DNA from: Paenactinomyces guangxiensis
GTDB taxonomy: Bacteria > Bacillota > Bacilli > Thermoactinomycetales > Thermoactinomycetaceae
Direction of reading: 5' to 3'
Length of the DNA stretch: 64,000 nucleotides
Assembly: GCF_016055185.1 (NCBI RefSeq)
Contig: NZ_JAECVR010000011.1
Span: 62,001 to 126,000 of the forward strand
Below are positions 45,799-54,604 of this stretch, piece by piece. Each line of letters starts with the position of its first letter. Positions within the stretch are counted from its first letter, which is position 1. The notes under the pieces were generated by a model, which worked only from the letters and a program-made list of their open reading frames with translations, made no database searches and was not told where the DNA came from. The translations under genes and the position numbers were made by a program.

Positions 45799-46923
45799 TC
45801 ATCCGCGCTTCGCATAGAGCAAGGCAAACAGTGTCGCCAGTACGGTTATAACCGCGCCAAAAAGAAAAGGATAAACGGAACCAAAGGGGACCCAAATGAA
45901 GGTTCCGGCAATTGGAATACATACCGCTACCATATGTGAAAGTGTACTTCCCATCGCCAATGTAGAACTTAATTCATGTTTGGGAACCAGTCTTCCTGCA
46001 TAGGAGGATATGGCAATATCATCGAATCCAGCTAAAACATCGTCAATAACAAACAAAAGGTAAACAACCCATTGATGATCGATATACGCATATCCCAAAA
46101 ATACAGCCGTCACCAGCCCGTAATTAACCGCCAGTGCTTTCAGATCGCCTAATTTTTGCGTGATTTTTCCGATCAATGGTCTTGTTATAACAGCCAATGC
46201 CCCATGAATCGCTGTCAGAATCGCCATCGACTGAAGAGAAGTATCATAGATCTGAATCAACAAAAGAGCAGCAAAAGTGATAAAAACCATCTCCCGCGCA
46301 GCGGATAGAAGGCTTAATAAGTAATAGGGAAAATACTTCCCCCTGAAGACCAGCTTCATAGAAGGCCCGTGAGGACGCTTATTTTTTGTTATTCTGGCGG
46401 CCATCACAAGGCCGATGAGAGAAAAGAAGCCCCCGATGATAAAGACGGCATCAAAGGAGAAGGTAAAGCTGAGTAACCAGACGACCCCCATCCCAATCAG
46501 GCTTGCCCCTGCACGATAGGCGGCGATTTGTCCAAACTTTATGGAGCGGTTCTGCGGGGTTGAAAAATCAGTCACTAAATAGTCGCCCAGTATGGACCAT
46601 AAGTGCGTACCCACACTAAAAATCAGTGTATACACGGCCGCGGAAATAAAGTCATTGGCAATGGAGTACGTAATTAAAGCAGCAGCAATCACAAAAGAAG
46701 AAAAAACCCATACATTTCGTTCAGTAAATCTGGCTGTAAACCCGATTAAACCAACTGCAACCAACCCGGGAATCTCTTTGATCCCGTCAACCCAGCCGTA
46801 CTGTTGTGAAGAAAGGGACAAGCCATCCAACAAAAAGTTTTTAAAGGAGGCCTGATGCATAGCCACGGCTATACTGGTAAAAGCGATGGAATACAAGAGA
46901 AATTGGAAGTTTTTGCTTTTCAT
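45799..46923 (-). CDS. MFS transporter of unknown substrate
   Basis: 374 residues with about 11-12 membrane helices. The loop GVVWLLSFTFSFDAVFIIGG and the intracellular ITKNKRPHGPSMK between two six-helix halves fit the major facilitator fold; YKVNQ-type drug motifs are absent. Substrate unknown. SD GAGGAGG lies 7 bases before the ATG (46923), but the SD is also one arm of a perfect inverted repeat that could hide it in the mRNA. Confidence 0.85.
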   Translation of the reverse strand: MKSKNFQFLLYSIAFTSIAVAMHQASFKNFLLDGLSLSSQQYGWVDGIKEIPGLVAVGLIGFTARFTERNVWVFSSFVIAAALITYSIANDFISAAVYTLIFSVGTHLWSILGDYLVTDFSTPQNRSIKFGQIAAYRAGASLIGMGVVWLLSFTFSFDAVFIIGGFFSLIGLVMAARITKNKRPHGPSMKLVFRGKYFPYYLLSLLSAAREMVFITFAALLLIQIYDTSLQSMAILTAIHGALAVITRPLIGKITQKLGDLKALAVNYGLVTAVFLGYAYIDHQWVVYLLFVIDDVLAGFDDIAISSYAGRLVPKHELSSTLAMGSTLSHMVAVCIPIAGTFIWVPFGSVYPFLFGAVITVLATLFALLYAKRG

Positions 46924-46931
46924 TCCCTAGA

Positions 46932-46984
46932 CTCCTCCTCAATATTTCAAAAGAGTTCTGTGATTGAACTTCAATGAGGAGGAG
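46932..46984 (-). promoter_or_regulatory. Inverted repeat covering the MFS Shine-Dalgarno sequence
   Basis: CTCCTCCTCA (46932-46941) and TGAGGAGGAG (46975-46984) are perfect complements 33 bases apart. In the minus-strand mRNA the 5' arm is anti-SD and the 3' arm contains the SD of the MFS gene. The loop contains a further dyad TTGAAGTTCAA. Confidence 0.5.
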
Positions 46985-47104
46985 CGCGTGGGACTTTTTC
47001 AATCGGAACACTTAAAATTCAGATTTGTCAATGAAAAGAGAGTTCCATTTTATCACCCTTTTCAAGCAAGTCTGCGATGCATGGGAACGGATAAGTGCAG
47101 ATAC

Positions 47105-47142
47105 AAAAAGGCCTCCATCTCATACGAGAAAGAAGCCTTTTT
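47105..47142. terminator. Terminator downstream of the 58-residue membrane protein
   Basis: AAAAAGGC (47105-47112) pairs with GCCTTTTT (47135-47142), giving A/T flanks on both sides. On the minus strand it ends the small-gene transcript before the MFS gene. The remaining 46985-47104 shows no gene I trust. Confidence 0.75.
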
Positions 47143-47151
47143 CCATATGGA

Positions 47152-47328
47152 CTACTGGATGCCTACAAACAAGTCGTACAGGGCGAGCAGGGTTACCCCG
47201 ACAAGGCCGAGTGTAAACACTCCGCCAATGACCAGACCGGGTTTGTTACCCGTTTTTTTGTTGTAGAGAGTGCCTTGGATCGCAAAAATACTGATAAGGA
47301 CAAGGATTGGCACCATAAAGTAGTTCAT
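47152..47328 (-). CDS. Hypothetical 58-residue two-helix membrane protein
   Basis: ATG 47328, stop TAG 47152. Two hydrophobic helices (MVPILVLISIFAIQG and VIGGVFTLGLVGVTLLALY) are joined by a basic turn (TLYNKKTGNKPG). AGGTG stands 9 bases before the ATG. No family recognised. It lies 104 bases downstream of the Prli42 gene on the same strand and ends before a terminator, so the two may be co-transcribed. Confidence 0.6.
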   Translation of the reverse strand: MNYFMVPILVLISIFAIQGTLYNKKTGNKPGLVIGGVFTLGLVGVTLLALYDLFVGIQ

Positions 47329-47432
47329 TGACTCTTACACCTGCTTTCCAAGTTCGTCCGCGCATGAGAACGCGCTTCCATTAAATAAGTATAATCAATC
47401 TTTACGTAAAAAAACAAACTGTTAAGTGAAGA

Positions 47433-47525
47433 TTATAGGAATATTGTTATTCCGGCAGCGACCGTTGTGATAAGCAAAGTAAAGATGATCACATACACAA
47501 TTGCTTTGACCCAACGCGCTTGCAA
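47433..47525 (-). CDS. Stressosome-associated mini-protein Prli42
   Basis: 30 residues, TTG start 47525 behind AGGTGAG (7 bases), stop TAA 47433. A short basic N-terminus (QARWVKAIVYV) leads into one membrane helix ending TTVAAGITIFL, the pattern of Prli42 (K-x-V-V-Y, then a helix ending A-G-x-x-x-F-L). In Listeria, Prli42 tethers the stressosome to the membrane and relays oxidative stress to RsbR. No stressosome genes are in this window. Called on pattern and SD. Confidence 0.7.
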   Translation of the reverse strand: MQARWVKAIVYVIIFTLLITTVAAGITIFL

Positions 47526-47751
47526 AAGTTACTCACCTCAAAAGTTTATTTTACAGAACTCTGTTTGGGATGTCCATTGGATCAGGTTTGTGAAATGGGA
47601 GTTCAAACAGGTGTAATATTTGTTATATTAAGAAGTGAAAGCGTTTTATTGAGAAGGAGATTGTTGCATCCATTAAGAAAAACGCCTCGGAACGATGAGA
47701 ATGACGGGATGGCGATGCAACAAGTTTTGGAAAGAGAGGAGACGGTTGAGG

Positions 47752-49404
47752 ATGGCAAAACAATCATGGGATCAACGGTATAAGGAGTGGGAAAAAAAGA
47801 CTGATCAGCTGATGGAAAAGTCTCCGGAGCGAAAAGAGCGGTTTGAAACGCTTTCTGGAATTGAAGTCAAACGTTTATACAGCCAGGGCAAAACGTTGGA
47901 GGAGATCGCGGAGCAGGTGGGACTCCCCGGTGAATATCCATACACCCGCGGAATTCGTCCAACCATGTACCGCGGGCGTTACTGGACGATGCGCCAGTAT
48001 GCGGGATTTGGGTCTGCTGCAGAAACGAACAAACGATTTCGCTATCTGCTTGAGCAGGGACAGACCGGGCTTAGTGTTGCATTTGATTTACCGACTCAGA
48101 TTGGGTATGACTCAGATGATCCCATGTCTGCAGGAGAAGTGGGCAAAGTGGGAGTTGCCATTGATTCGCTTCAGGATATGGAACGGTTGCTTGAAGGCAT
48201 CCCTTTGGACCAGGTTAGCACCTCAATGACCATTAATGCCCCGGCCTCCATTTTGCTGGCTATGTATATAGCGGTCGCTGAAAAGCAGGGAGTTAAGTCC
48301 CGCCAGATCCGAGGAACAATTCAAAATGATATTTTAAAAGAATATATAGCCAGAGGAACTTATATTTTTCCTCCACAACCGTCGATGCGACTGATCACCG
48401 ATGTATTTGCCTATTGCGAGAAACATGTTCCCAAATGGAACACCATCAGTATCAGCGGTTACCATATTCGTGAAGCCGGTTCAACTGCAGTACAGGAGGT
48501 TGCCTTTACCCTGGCGAACGGGATCGCTTATGTGGAAGCAGCGATTGAAGCCGGATTATCTGTTGATCAGTTTGCCCCGCGACTTTCCTTTTTCTTTAAT
48601 GCCCACAACCATTTCTTTGAAGAAATCGCTAAGTTTCGTGCCGCCCGCCGCTTGTGGGCGAAATTGATGAAAGAGCGTTTCCATGCATCGAACGAGCGCT
48701 CGTTACAACTCCGCTTCCACACGCAAACAGGCGGGTCCACCTTGACCGCGCAACAGCCTGATAACAACATTGCGCGTGTTACTTTGCAAGCGCTTGCCGC
48801 AGTATTGGGCGGAACACAAAGTTTGCACACCAATGCAAGGGATGAGGCACTGGCTTTGCCGACGGAAGAATCGGCGCGCATTGCACTGCGGACGCAACAA
48901 ATTATTGCTTACGAGAGCGGAGTCGCAGATACGGTCGATCCACTGGGCGGCTCTTATTACATTGAGGAATTGACAGATACCATCGAACGGGAAGCTCTCA
49001 ACTACATTCATCAGATTGACGAGATCGGGGGGGCGGTCCAGGCTGTGGAACAAGGGTTTATGCAACGGGAGATTCGCCGTGTGGCACTGGAAACCCAGCG
49101 CAAAATTGAGGCTGGCAAAGAAATTGTAGTCGGGGTGAATCGTTTCTGTCTGGAAAATGAAGTTCAGCCGCCATTGATGCGGATGGACCCTGAGCTGGCA
49201 AAAAGGCAGATTGAACAGTTGAAGCAAGTACGGGCCAGCCGGAACCAGGAGGAGGTCCGGTCCAGACTTGCTCTGTTGAAACAAGCGGCGCAAGGAAAGG
49301 ATAACCTGATGCCTTATATTCTGGAAGCAGTAAAAGCATATGCTACTGTCGGGGAAATTTGCCATGCATTACGAGAGGTTTTTGGAGAGTATCAACCGGT
49401 ATAG
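47752..49404 (+). CDS. mutA: Methylmalonyl-CoA mutase, large (catalytic) subunit
   Basis: 550 residues, the catalytic barrel only. [20 protein letters not shown] carries the substrate Tyr and the TIM-barrel entry; [56 protein letters not shown] and [13 protein letters not shown] are family stretches. This is the split, archaeal/Firmicute form that needs a separate B12-binding subunit, encoded next. It converts methylmalonyl-CoA to succinyl-CoA. The frame is open from 47695; the conserved start [16 protein letters not shown] is ATG 47752, with AGAGGAG upstream. Related acyl-CoA mutases (isobutyryl, ethylmalonyl) are possible but the neighbours favour methylmalonyl. Confidence 0.93.
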   Translation: MAKQSWDQRYKEWEKKTDQLMEKSPERKERFETLSGIEVKRLYSQGKTLEEIAEQVGLPGEYPYTRGIRPTMYRGRYWTMRQYAGFGSAAETNKRFRYLLEQGQTGLSVAFDLPTQIGYDSDDPMSAGEVGKVGVAIDSLQDMERLLEGIPLDQVSTSMTINAPASILLAMYIAVAEKQGVKSRQIRGTIQNDILKEYIARGTYIFPPQPSMRLITDVFAYCEKHVPKWNTISISGYHIREAGSTAVQEVAFTLANGIAYVEAAIEAGLSVDQFAPRLSFFFNAHNHFFEEIAKFRAARRLWAKLMKERFHASNERSLQLRFHTQTGGSTLTAQQPDNNIARVTLQALAAVLGGTQSLHTNARDEALALPTEESARIALRTQQIIAYESGVADTVDPLGGSYYIEELTDTIEREALNYIHQIDEIGGAVQAVEQGFMQREIRRVALETQRKIEAGKEIVVGVNRFCLENEVQPPLMRMDPELAKRQIEQLKQVRASRNQEEVRSRLALLKQAAQGKDNLMPYILEAVKAYATVGEICHALREVFGEYQPV

Positions 49405-49416
49405 GAGGTTGTAGGG

Positions 49417-49827
49417 ATGGATAGACCCATTCGTGTTTTAGTCGCCAAGCCCGGCTTAGACGGCCATGATCGCGGAGCCTTAATTATTGCCCAGGCATTG
49501 CGCGATGAGGGAATGGAAGTGATCTACACCGGATTACGCCAGTCTCCCGCCCAAATCGTAGCAACAGCGATTCAAGAGGATGTGGATGTGATTGGCTTAT
49601 CTTGTTTATCAGGGGCGCATAATGAATTGTTTCCGGAAGTTGTTCGCCTTTTAAAGGAAAACAACGCTGAGGATATCATCGTTGTCGGGGGAGGGGTGAT
49701 CCCGCAAGAGGATATCGCCTTCCTAAAAGAAAGCGGAATCGCTGAAGTTTTTACTCCCGGCACGACGACAAAAGAAACGGCCAATTTTATTCGCGAGGCG
49801 GTACTGACTAAGGAGGGAAAAGTGTGA
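49417..49827 (+). CDS. mutB: Methylmalonyl-CoA mutase, cobalamin-binding small subunit
   Basis: 136 residues of a Rossmann-like B12 domain: PGLDGHDRGALIIAQAL carries the DxHxxG cobalamin ligand motif (His lower ligand), with GLSCLSGAHNELFPEV and VVGGGVIPQEDIAFL as the other cofactor loops. It docks on the large subunit. GGAGGTTG precedes the ATG; it overlaps the epimerase start by 4 bases. Confidence 0.94.
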   Translation: MDRPIRVLVAKPGLDGHDRGALIIAQALRDEGMEVIYTGLRQSPAQIVATAIQEDVDVIGLSCLSGAHNELFPEVVRLLKENNAEDIIVVGGGVIPQEDIAFLKESGIAEVFTPGTTTKETANFIREAVLTKEGKV

Positions 49828-50246
49828 CTCCACAAAAAATAAGCCACATTGGCATTGCGGTGCAGAACTTGGACTCCTCTGTCAGGTGGTATCAAGAAGT
49901 TTTGGGACTGCCCTTTGAAGGAATTGAAGCTGTTGAAAGTGAGCAAGTGAGAGTCGCTTTTTTCAACATTGGTGAAAGCCGGATTGAATTGTTGGAACCG
50001 ATGTCGGAAGAAAGTGCCATTGCTAAATTTTTAGCAAAATATGGAGAAGGGATTCATCACATTGCCTTTGAAGTGACCAGCCTTCCCGAAAGGTTGAAGG
50101 GGCTTGCTGAGAAAGGGGTCCGACTGATCCATGATCAACCCAAACCGGGAGCCCACCAGATGAATATTGCTTTTTTACACCCGAAATCGACGGGTGGAGT
50201 GTTGATGGAATTGTGTGAGCCGATGACATCACAAAAAAAGGAGTAG
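49824..50246 (+). CDS. mce: Methylmalonyl-CoA epimerase
   Basis: 140 residues of the vicinal oxygen chelate fold: ISHIGIAVQNLDSSVRWYQEVLGL at the start (metal His), GIHHIAFEV in the middle and HPKSTGGVLMELCEP at the end. Converts (S)- to (R)-methylmalonyl-CoA, the form used by the mutase. GTG start overlapping the small-subunit stop, SD AAGGAGG. Confidence 0.94.
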   Translation: MTPQKISHIGIAVQNLDSSVRWYQEVLGLPFEGIEAVESEQVRVAFFNIGESRIELLEPMSEESAIAKFLAKYGEGIHHIAFEVTSLPERLKGLAEKGVRLIHDQPKPGAHQMNIAFLHPKSTGGVLMELCEPMTSQKKE

Positions 50247-50256
50247 TTGATCGCAT

Positions 50257-51804
50257 ATGGATATGTACCAGAAGATTGAACAATTGTCTGAGCGGCGGCG
50301 CAAAGTAGAACAGGGCGGAGGGGAATTACGCATCCGGTCCCAGCATAAACGAGGTAAGTTAACTGCCCGTGAACGAATCCAGCTCTTATTGGATGAAGAA
50401 ACTTTTGTGGAATTAAATCCTTTTATTGAGCATCGTGCTACCCATTTTGGCATGGATCAAACAGAAGCACCGGGAGAGGGGGTTATTACCGGGTACGGGA
50501 AGATCCATGGCCGGCTTGTTTATGTTTTCGCCCAGGATTTCACTGTATTCGGCGGTGCACTGGGAGAGATGCATGCATTAAAGATCGCACGCATCATGGA
50601 TCTGGCGGCAAAAAACGGGGCACCGATCATCGGTCTCAACGATTCCGGAGGGGCGAGGATTCAAGAAGGGGTGGTTTCCCTTGACGGCTACGGGCACATT
50701 TTTTATCGTAACTCCATCTACTCCGGTGTGATTCCCCAGCTTTCTGTCATCATGGGGCCATGTGCCGGCGGTGCTGTCTATTCCCCTGCGATTACAGATT
50801 TTGTGTTCATGGTTGAAAAAACAAGCCAGATGTTTATTACGGGACCAAAAGTGATTGAAACGGTAACCAAAGAAGTGATTTCCACGGAGGATCTCGGTGG
50901 AGCCAATGTCCACGCCAGTATAAGCGGGAACGCCCATTTTACAGCGCCCAGTGAACCGGAAGTTTTGGAGCAAGTGCGCCGCCTGCTCAGCTTTTTGCCG
51001 CAGAATAATGTTGAAGATCCTCCGCGCGTTTTTATGAAAGAGGATGACGGCTGGGTGGAGGAGCTGGCGGAAGCAGTGCCGGTAGAAGGGACGAAAGTAT
51101 ATGATGTGCGTAAGATCATTGACCTTATTGTAGATAACGGCGATTTTATGGAAGTACATCAACAGTTTGCCCGTAATATTGTCGTCGGTTTCGGTCGGAT
51201 CGCCGGCCAGACAGTGGGAATTGCCGCCAATCAGCCAAAGGTGATGGCCGGTGGCCTTGACATTGATTCTTCAGATAAATTGAGCCGCTTTATTCGCTTT
51301 TGTGACTGTTTTAATATCCCCATCGTCACCTTTGTCGATGTGACCGGCTTCTTCCCGGGAGTGAACCAGGAACACCGCGGGATCATCCGCCACGGGGCCA
51401 AGATTTTATACGCTTACTCCGAAGCCACTGTGCCAAAGATTACTGTGGTCACCCGTAAAGCCTTTGGTGGTGCCTATGTGGCTCTTAATTCAAAAGCAAT
51501 CGGAGCCGATCTCGTATATGCCTGGCCCAGTGCGGAAGTAGCGGTGATGGGAGCAGAGGGAGCTGCCAACATTATTTTTAAGCGTGAGATCGAAGAGAGT
51601 GAAAATCCTGAAGAGATACGTAAAGCGAAAATCCAGGAGTACAGGGAAAAATTTTCCAACCCTTATGTTGCTGCGGCACACGGGATGGTGGACGATGTAA
51701 TCGACCCGCGGGAAACAAGAAAAAAATTAAAAAGCGCACTGGAAATGTTGCGTAACAAACGGGAAACCCGTCCGGCAAAAAAGCATGGCAACATCCCGCT
51801 TTAA
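50257..51804 (+). CDS. mmdA: Propionyl-/methylmalonyl-CoA carboxyltransferase (beta) subunit
   Basis: 515 residues with two crotonase-like halves: APIIGLNDSGGARIQEGVVSL, MGPCAGGAVYSPAITDF, then VDVTGFFPGVNQEHRGIIRHG and KAFGGAYVALNSKAIGAD. It is the acyl-CoA carboxylase beta subunit that carboxylates propionyl-CoA using biotin carboxyl carrier. Its biotin carboxylase and carrier are not in this cluster; AccC/AccB at 10-12 kb could supply them, or decarboxylase-type partners elsewhere. Confidence 0.93.
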   Translation: MDMYQKIEQLSERRRKVEQGGGELRIRSQHKRGKLTARERIQLLLDEETFVELNPFIEHRATHFGMDQTEAPGEGVITGYGKIHGRLVYVFAQDFTVFGGALGEMHALKIARIMDLAAKNGAPIIGLNDSGGARIQEGVVSLDGYGHIFYRNSIYSGVIPQLSVIMGPCAGGAVYSPAITDFVFMVEKTSQMFITGPKVIETVTKEVISTEDLGGANVHASISGNAHFTAPSEPEVLEQVRRLLSFLPQNNVEDPPRVFMKEDDGWVEELAEAVPVEGTKVYDVRKIIDLIVDNGDFMEVHQQFARNIVVGFGRIAGQTVGIAANQPKVMAGGLDIDSSDKLSRFIRFCDCFNIPIVTFVDVTGFFPGVNQEHRGIIRHGAKILYAYSEATVPKITVVTRKAFGGAYVALNSKAIGADLVYAWPSAEVAVMGAEGAANIIFKREIEESENPEEIRKAKIQEYREKFSNPYVAAAHGMVDDVIDPRETRKKLKSALEMLRNKRETRPAKKHGNIPL

Positions 51805-51873
51805 TTTTTTTAGAAATAACAGCAGGTTCCGATTAAGCAGGAAAGGTGTTCCATTCAAAGGGAAGGGATTGAA

Positions 51874-52050
51874 GTGAATAAAGCAGATGTTACTTTCATC
51901 CGTGGTCCAAGGGATGACTCACCCTGGCGAACAGCGGGAAGAAAGGAACTTTTACAGCAGGCAAAAAGATGGCAGAAACAGAATTGCAAATGGAGTCAAC
52001 CGATTGAAGTTTATAAAGACTGGGAAAAAAAGATATATCATCACCAGTAG
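51874..52050 (+). CDS. Hypothetical 58-residue protein after the propionate cluster
   Basis: GTG 51874, stop TAG 52048-52050, SD AAGGGA 5 bases upstream. Tryptophan- and Lys/Gln-rich: DDSPWRTAGRKELLQQAK, then WSQPIEVYKDWEKKI. Helical, soluble, no signal. It lies 69 bases after mmdA and before a terminator, so it may be the last gene of the mutase-carboxylase operon, perhaps an accessory subunit. Not recognised. Confidence 0.55.
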   Translation: MNKADVTFIRGPRDDSPWRTAGRKELLQQAKRWQKQNCKWSQPIEVYKDWEKKIYHHQ

Positions 52051-52114
52051 TTAAAACTTGGCACCTGTCCGCCTTCGGGCTGCAGAGATACGTGGTAATT
52101 TTATAATCAAGATG

Positions 52115-52154
52115 AAGCCGTTGCCTTCCCGATGTCAGGGTGGGGACGGCTTTT
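52115..52154 (+). terminator. Terminator of the propionyl-CoA operon
   Basis: AAGCCGT (52115-52121) pairs with ACGGCTT (52146-52152), and the inner CC..CCC can pair with GGG..GG; four Ts follow. The rest up to 52346 is AT-rich with no gene. Confidence 0.7.
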
Positions 52155-52346
52155 GGCTTGTTAAGACATAAACATACCCAATTAAGTAGATTTTTTGCTT
52201 TTTGAACATAATATAGTAAAAAAACAGACAATATTTAACCCTATATTCATGTTTAGGCACATTCGCTCAAGACGCATTCAGTAGTTTTGTTGTAAAATAG
52301 ATGAATATATCATTTGATCCATGAACATTGAATGGAGGATATTCAA

Positions 52347-53480
52347 TTGATTAATCAACAACGCCTCATCGACGAATTTTTGGAACTAATACAAACAGAC
52401 AGCGAAACGGGAGACGAAAGAGAGATTTGTGATCTCTTAAAACAAAAATTGACGGATCTTGGATTAGAGGTGGTGGAGGACGGTTCTGCCGCGAAGACGG
52501 GTCACGGTGCGGGTAATCTGGTTGCAACGTTGAAGGGGTCTGTTCCTGATGCACCCTCGATCTATTTCACCTGCCACATGGATACCGTTGCCCCCGGAAG
52601 AGGGATTCAACCATCGATTCAAGACGGATATATTGTCTCTGATGGTACCACTATTTTAGGAAGTGATGATAAAGCGGGGTTGGCTGCCCTGTTGGAAGGA
52701 TTGCGTCAGATTAAAGAGCAGAATATTGCCCATGGGACGATTCAACTGGTCATCACTGCCGGTGAAGAGTCCGGCTTGTTGGGAGCCCGCCATTTGGACC
52801 GTGAGCTGGTACAGGCAGATTTTGGCTTTGCCCTTGACTCAAATGGACAAGTCGGGGAAATTATCACTTCCGCACCTTCCCAGATGAGAATTTTGGCTAC
52901 GATTTATGGCAAAGCTGCACACGCCGGTGTCAATCCCGAAGACGGGATCAGCGCCATACAAGTGGCAAGCAGGGCGATTACCAAAATGCCGCTTGGACGC
53001 ATCGACAAAGAAACAACTGCGAATATCGGCAGATTTCAAGGGGGAACAGCGAGCAACATTATTCCCGAGCGTGTAGAAATACTTGCAGAAGCGCGCAGCC
53101 GGAACGAGCAAAAATTACAGGCCCAGGTGGATAAAATGGTACGGGCGTTCCATGAAGCAGCTGAAGAGTTTAATGCCAGAGCGGAAGTGGAGACAACTGT
53201 CCTTTATCCGGCTTTTCAATTTGATGAATCAGACCTGGTCGTACAAAAAGCGATCGCCGCTGTAAAACAGGTTGGCCGTAAACCGTACCTCGGTGCAAGT
53301 GGGGGTGGAAGTGATGCCAACGTGATCGCCGGTTACGGTATTCCAACAGTCAATCTGGGGATCGGCTATGAAAATATCCACACCACCAGTGAACGGATGC
53401 CGATCGCCGAGTTGGTCAAAGCTGCCGAGCTTGTTTTCTCATTAGTGACAGAATGTGCGAAAGTAGAAGTGCTTGCATAA
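52347..53480 (+). CDS. M20-family peptidase T-like metalloenzyme (YqjE type)
   Basis: 377 residues. Motifs of a di-zinc aminopeptidase: FTCHMDTVAPGRGIQPSI (His, Asp), GSDDKAGLAALLEGLRQI, ITAGEESGLLGARHLD (catalytic Glu pair), FALDSNGQVGEI, lid-domain GKAAHAGVNPEDGISAIQVA, and GASGGGSDANVIAGYGIPT. It probably removes N-terminal residues from tripeptides in the cytoplasm. An ATG at 52332 is in frame but GGAGG (52334-52338) fits TTG 52347, so I start there. Confidence 0.85.
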   Translation: MINQQRLIDEFLELIQTDSETGDEREICDLLKQKLTDLGLEVVEDGSAAKTGHGAGNLVATLKGSVPDAPSIYFTCHMDTVAPGRGIQPSIQDGYIVSDGTTILGSDDKAGLAALLEGLRQIKEQNIAHGTIQLVITAGEESGLLGARHLDRELVQADFGFALDSNGQVGEIITSAPSQMRILATIYGKAAHAGVNPEDGISAIQVASRAITKMPLGRIDKETTANIGRFQGGTASNIIPERVEILAEARSRNEQKLQAQVDKMVRAFHEAAEEFNARAEVETTVLYPAFQFDESDLVVQKAIAAVKQVGRKPYLGASGGGSDANVIAGYGIPTVNLGIGYENIHTTSERMPIAELVKAAELVFSLVTECAKVEVLA

Positions 53481-53535
53481 TCAAAAAGCTGCAATTTGAG
53501 GTCAATCAGGCCACTTTTTCCCGGGTTAAGCCGGG

Positions 53536-53565
53536 GACCGCAACAAGCGGTCATTTTATTTTTAT
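53536..53565 (+). terminator. Terminator of the peptidase T-like gene
   Basis: GACCGC (53536-53541), loop AACAA, GCGGTC (53547-53552), then a T-rich run. Confidence 0.75.
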
Positions 53566-53578
53566 CTTTCTTGAGTAG

Positions 53579-53616
53579 AAAAGCTGGTGCTCTGTGGATA
53601 CAGAGACCAGCTTTTT
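53579..53616. terminator. Bidirectional terminator before ecsC
   Basis: AAAAGCTGG and its inner CTCTGT pair with ACAGAG and CCAGCTTTTT to give a long stem with As on one side and Ts on the other. It ends the minus-strand EcsC gene and backs up the plus-strand terminator. Confidence 0.8.
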
Positions 53617-53620
53617 GAAA

Positions 53621-54493
53621 TTAAAGGGAGGAATTATCGCTTTCTGTTAAATCATGACTTGTTTTTTCCAATGCCTCAAGCTTGTCCAGGATTCTCCGCT
53701 TACGGTATAGCATTTGGCCTGCTTCAGCCACTTCATCGATGGTGGAGCGGTTAATGTAAGCACCAAAGAGAATGCCGAACACCGGAACCAGTTGAAAAAG
53801 TTTTTTCCAGCCAAAATTATCCCGGTAAGTGGCGATTACTTCGCGCCAGCCTTGCAATTGGGAGATGGATTCCCGTTCGGTATTCCCCTCGCGATAACGG
53901 GAAAGATCTTTTAAAATTGCTTTTTTGCCAACGAAATCGGAAGAGGCGAATTGCAGGCACTTAACGACAAAGATTCTCTCTTTCTTTTCTTTGGGATCAT
54001 AGCCATAAGTGATTGCCATCTCTTGTAATACTTTTAATGACAAACCCAATAATGCAGGAATATCGATTGCCAGAGTAAAAATTCCACCAACGCCTGTCGT
54101 GGCCCCCTGTATCGTTGCAAATTGAACGCGGGATTCTTTTAACTGCTCAGACAGTTTGTTCATGGTTTGTATGGGAAGAGACTGGACATCTTTCAATTGC
54201 AAGCGGGCGGAGGGATGGCCGGCTGTTGCAGCCAGTTTTTCCAATATACTGGCTTCGCTGATCAAATAATGTCCTCCGGTTTGGACATATCCCCCGAGTT
54301 CATCGAGAATTTTACCCAGCAGATCATGGACGGCTTGCGGGGTAATTTTATCTAAAATGGCGAAGGGAATACGACCGATTTTTTCCCAAAACCACAGATC
54401 ATTTTGCTCCTCTTCCCATTTTTGGACCCGTTTCAGCTCTTCTAAAAGAATCTTTTTGTTCTCTGGGGGAAATTGAATGTTCAGATTGATCAC
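53621..54493 (-). CDS. EcsC family protein
   Basis: About 290 residues. A helical core with a glycine-rich membrane-like centre (FATIQGATTGVGGIFTLAIDIPALLGLSLKVL) and GWREVIATYRDNFGWKKLFQLVPVFGILFGAYINRS fits the EcsC family, of unknown biochemical role. The open frame goes back to 54580, but no SD is near that TTG. GAGGTGA at 54489-54496 best fits initiation at GTG 54493 or, non-canonically, CTG 54484 or ATT 54478. The start is therefore unresolved. Confidence 0.75.
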   Translation of the reverse strand: MINLNIQFPPENKKILLEELKRVQKWEEEQNDLWFWEKIGRIPFAILDKITPQAVHDLLGKILDELGGYVQTGGHYLISEASILEKLAATAGHPSARLQLKDVQSLPIQTMNKLSEQLKESRVQFATIQGATTGVGGIFTLAIDIPALLGLSLKVLQEMAITYGYDPKEKKERIFVVKCLQFASSDFVGKKAILKDLSRYREGNTERESISQLQGWREVIATYRDNFGWKKLFQLVPVFGILFGAYINRSTIDEVAEAGQMLYRKRRILDKLEALEKTSHDLTESDNSSL

Positions 54494-54604
54494 CTCAAAC
54501 AAATTAGGTTTGTGCAATAGAAAAATTATTTTAATTGGTGAGGTCAGACTTCTGTTTTCCTTCAGACTGGCGCCCTGCAAAGAATCAGAGATGACCGCTC
54601 CAAC

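Noticed and set aside
46989-47266. Plus-strand frame starting GTG behind GAGGAGGAG
   Set aside because: The SD-like string is the other arm of the inverted repeat before the MFS gene, and the frame runs through a terminator and antisense across a better-supported 58-codon gene.
47637-47650. cre-like TGAAAGCGTTTTAT upstream of mutA
   Set aside because: Two mismatches at the conserved end; not enough to call a CcpA site.
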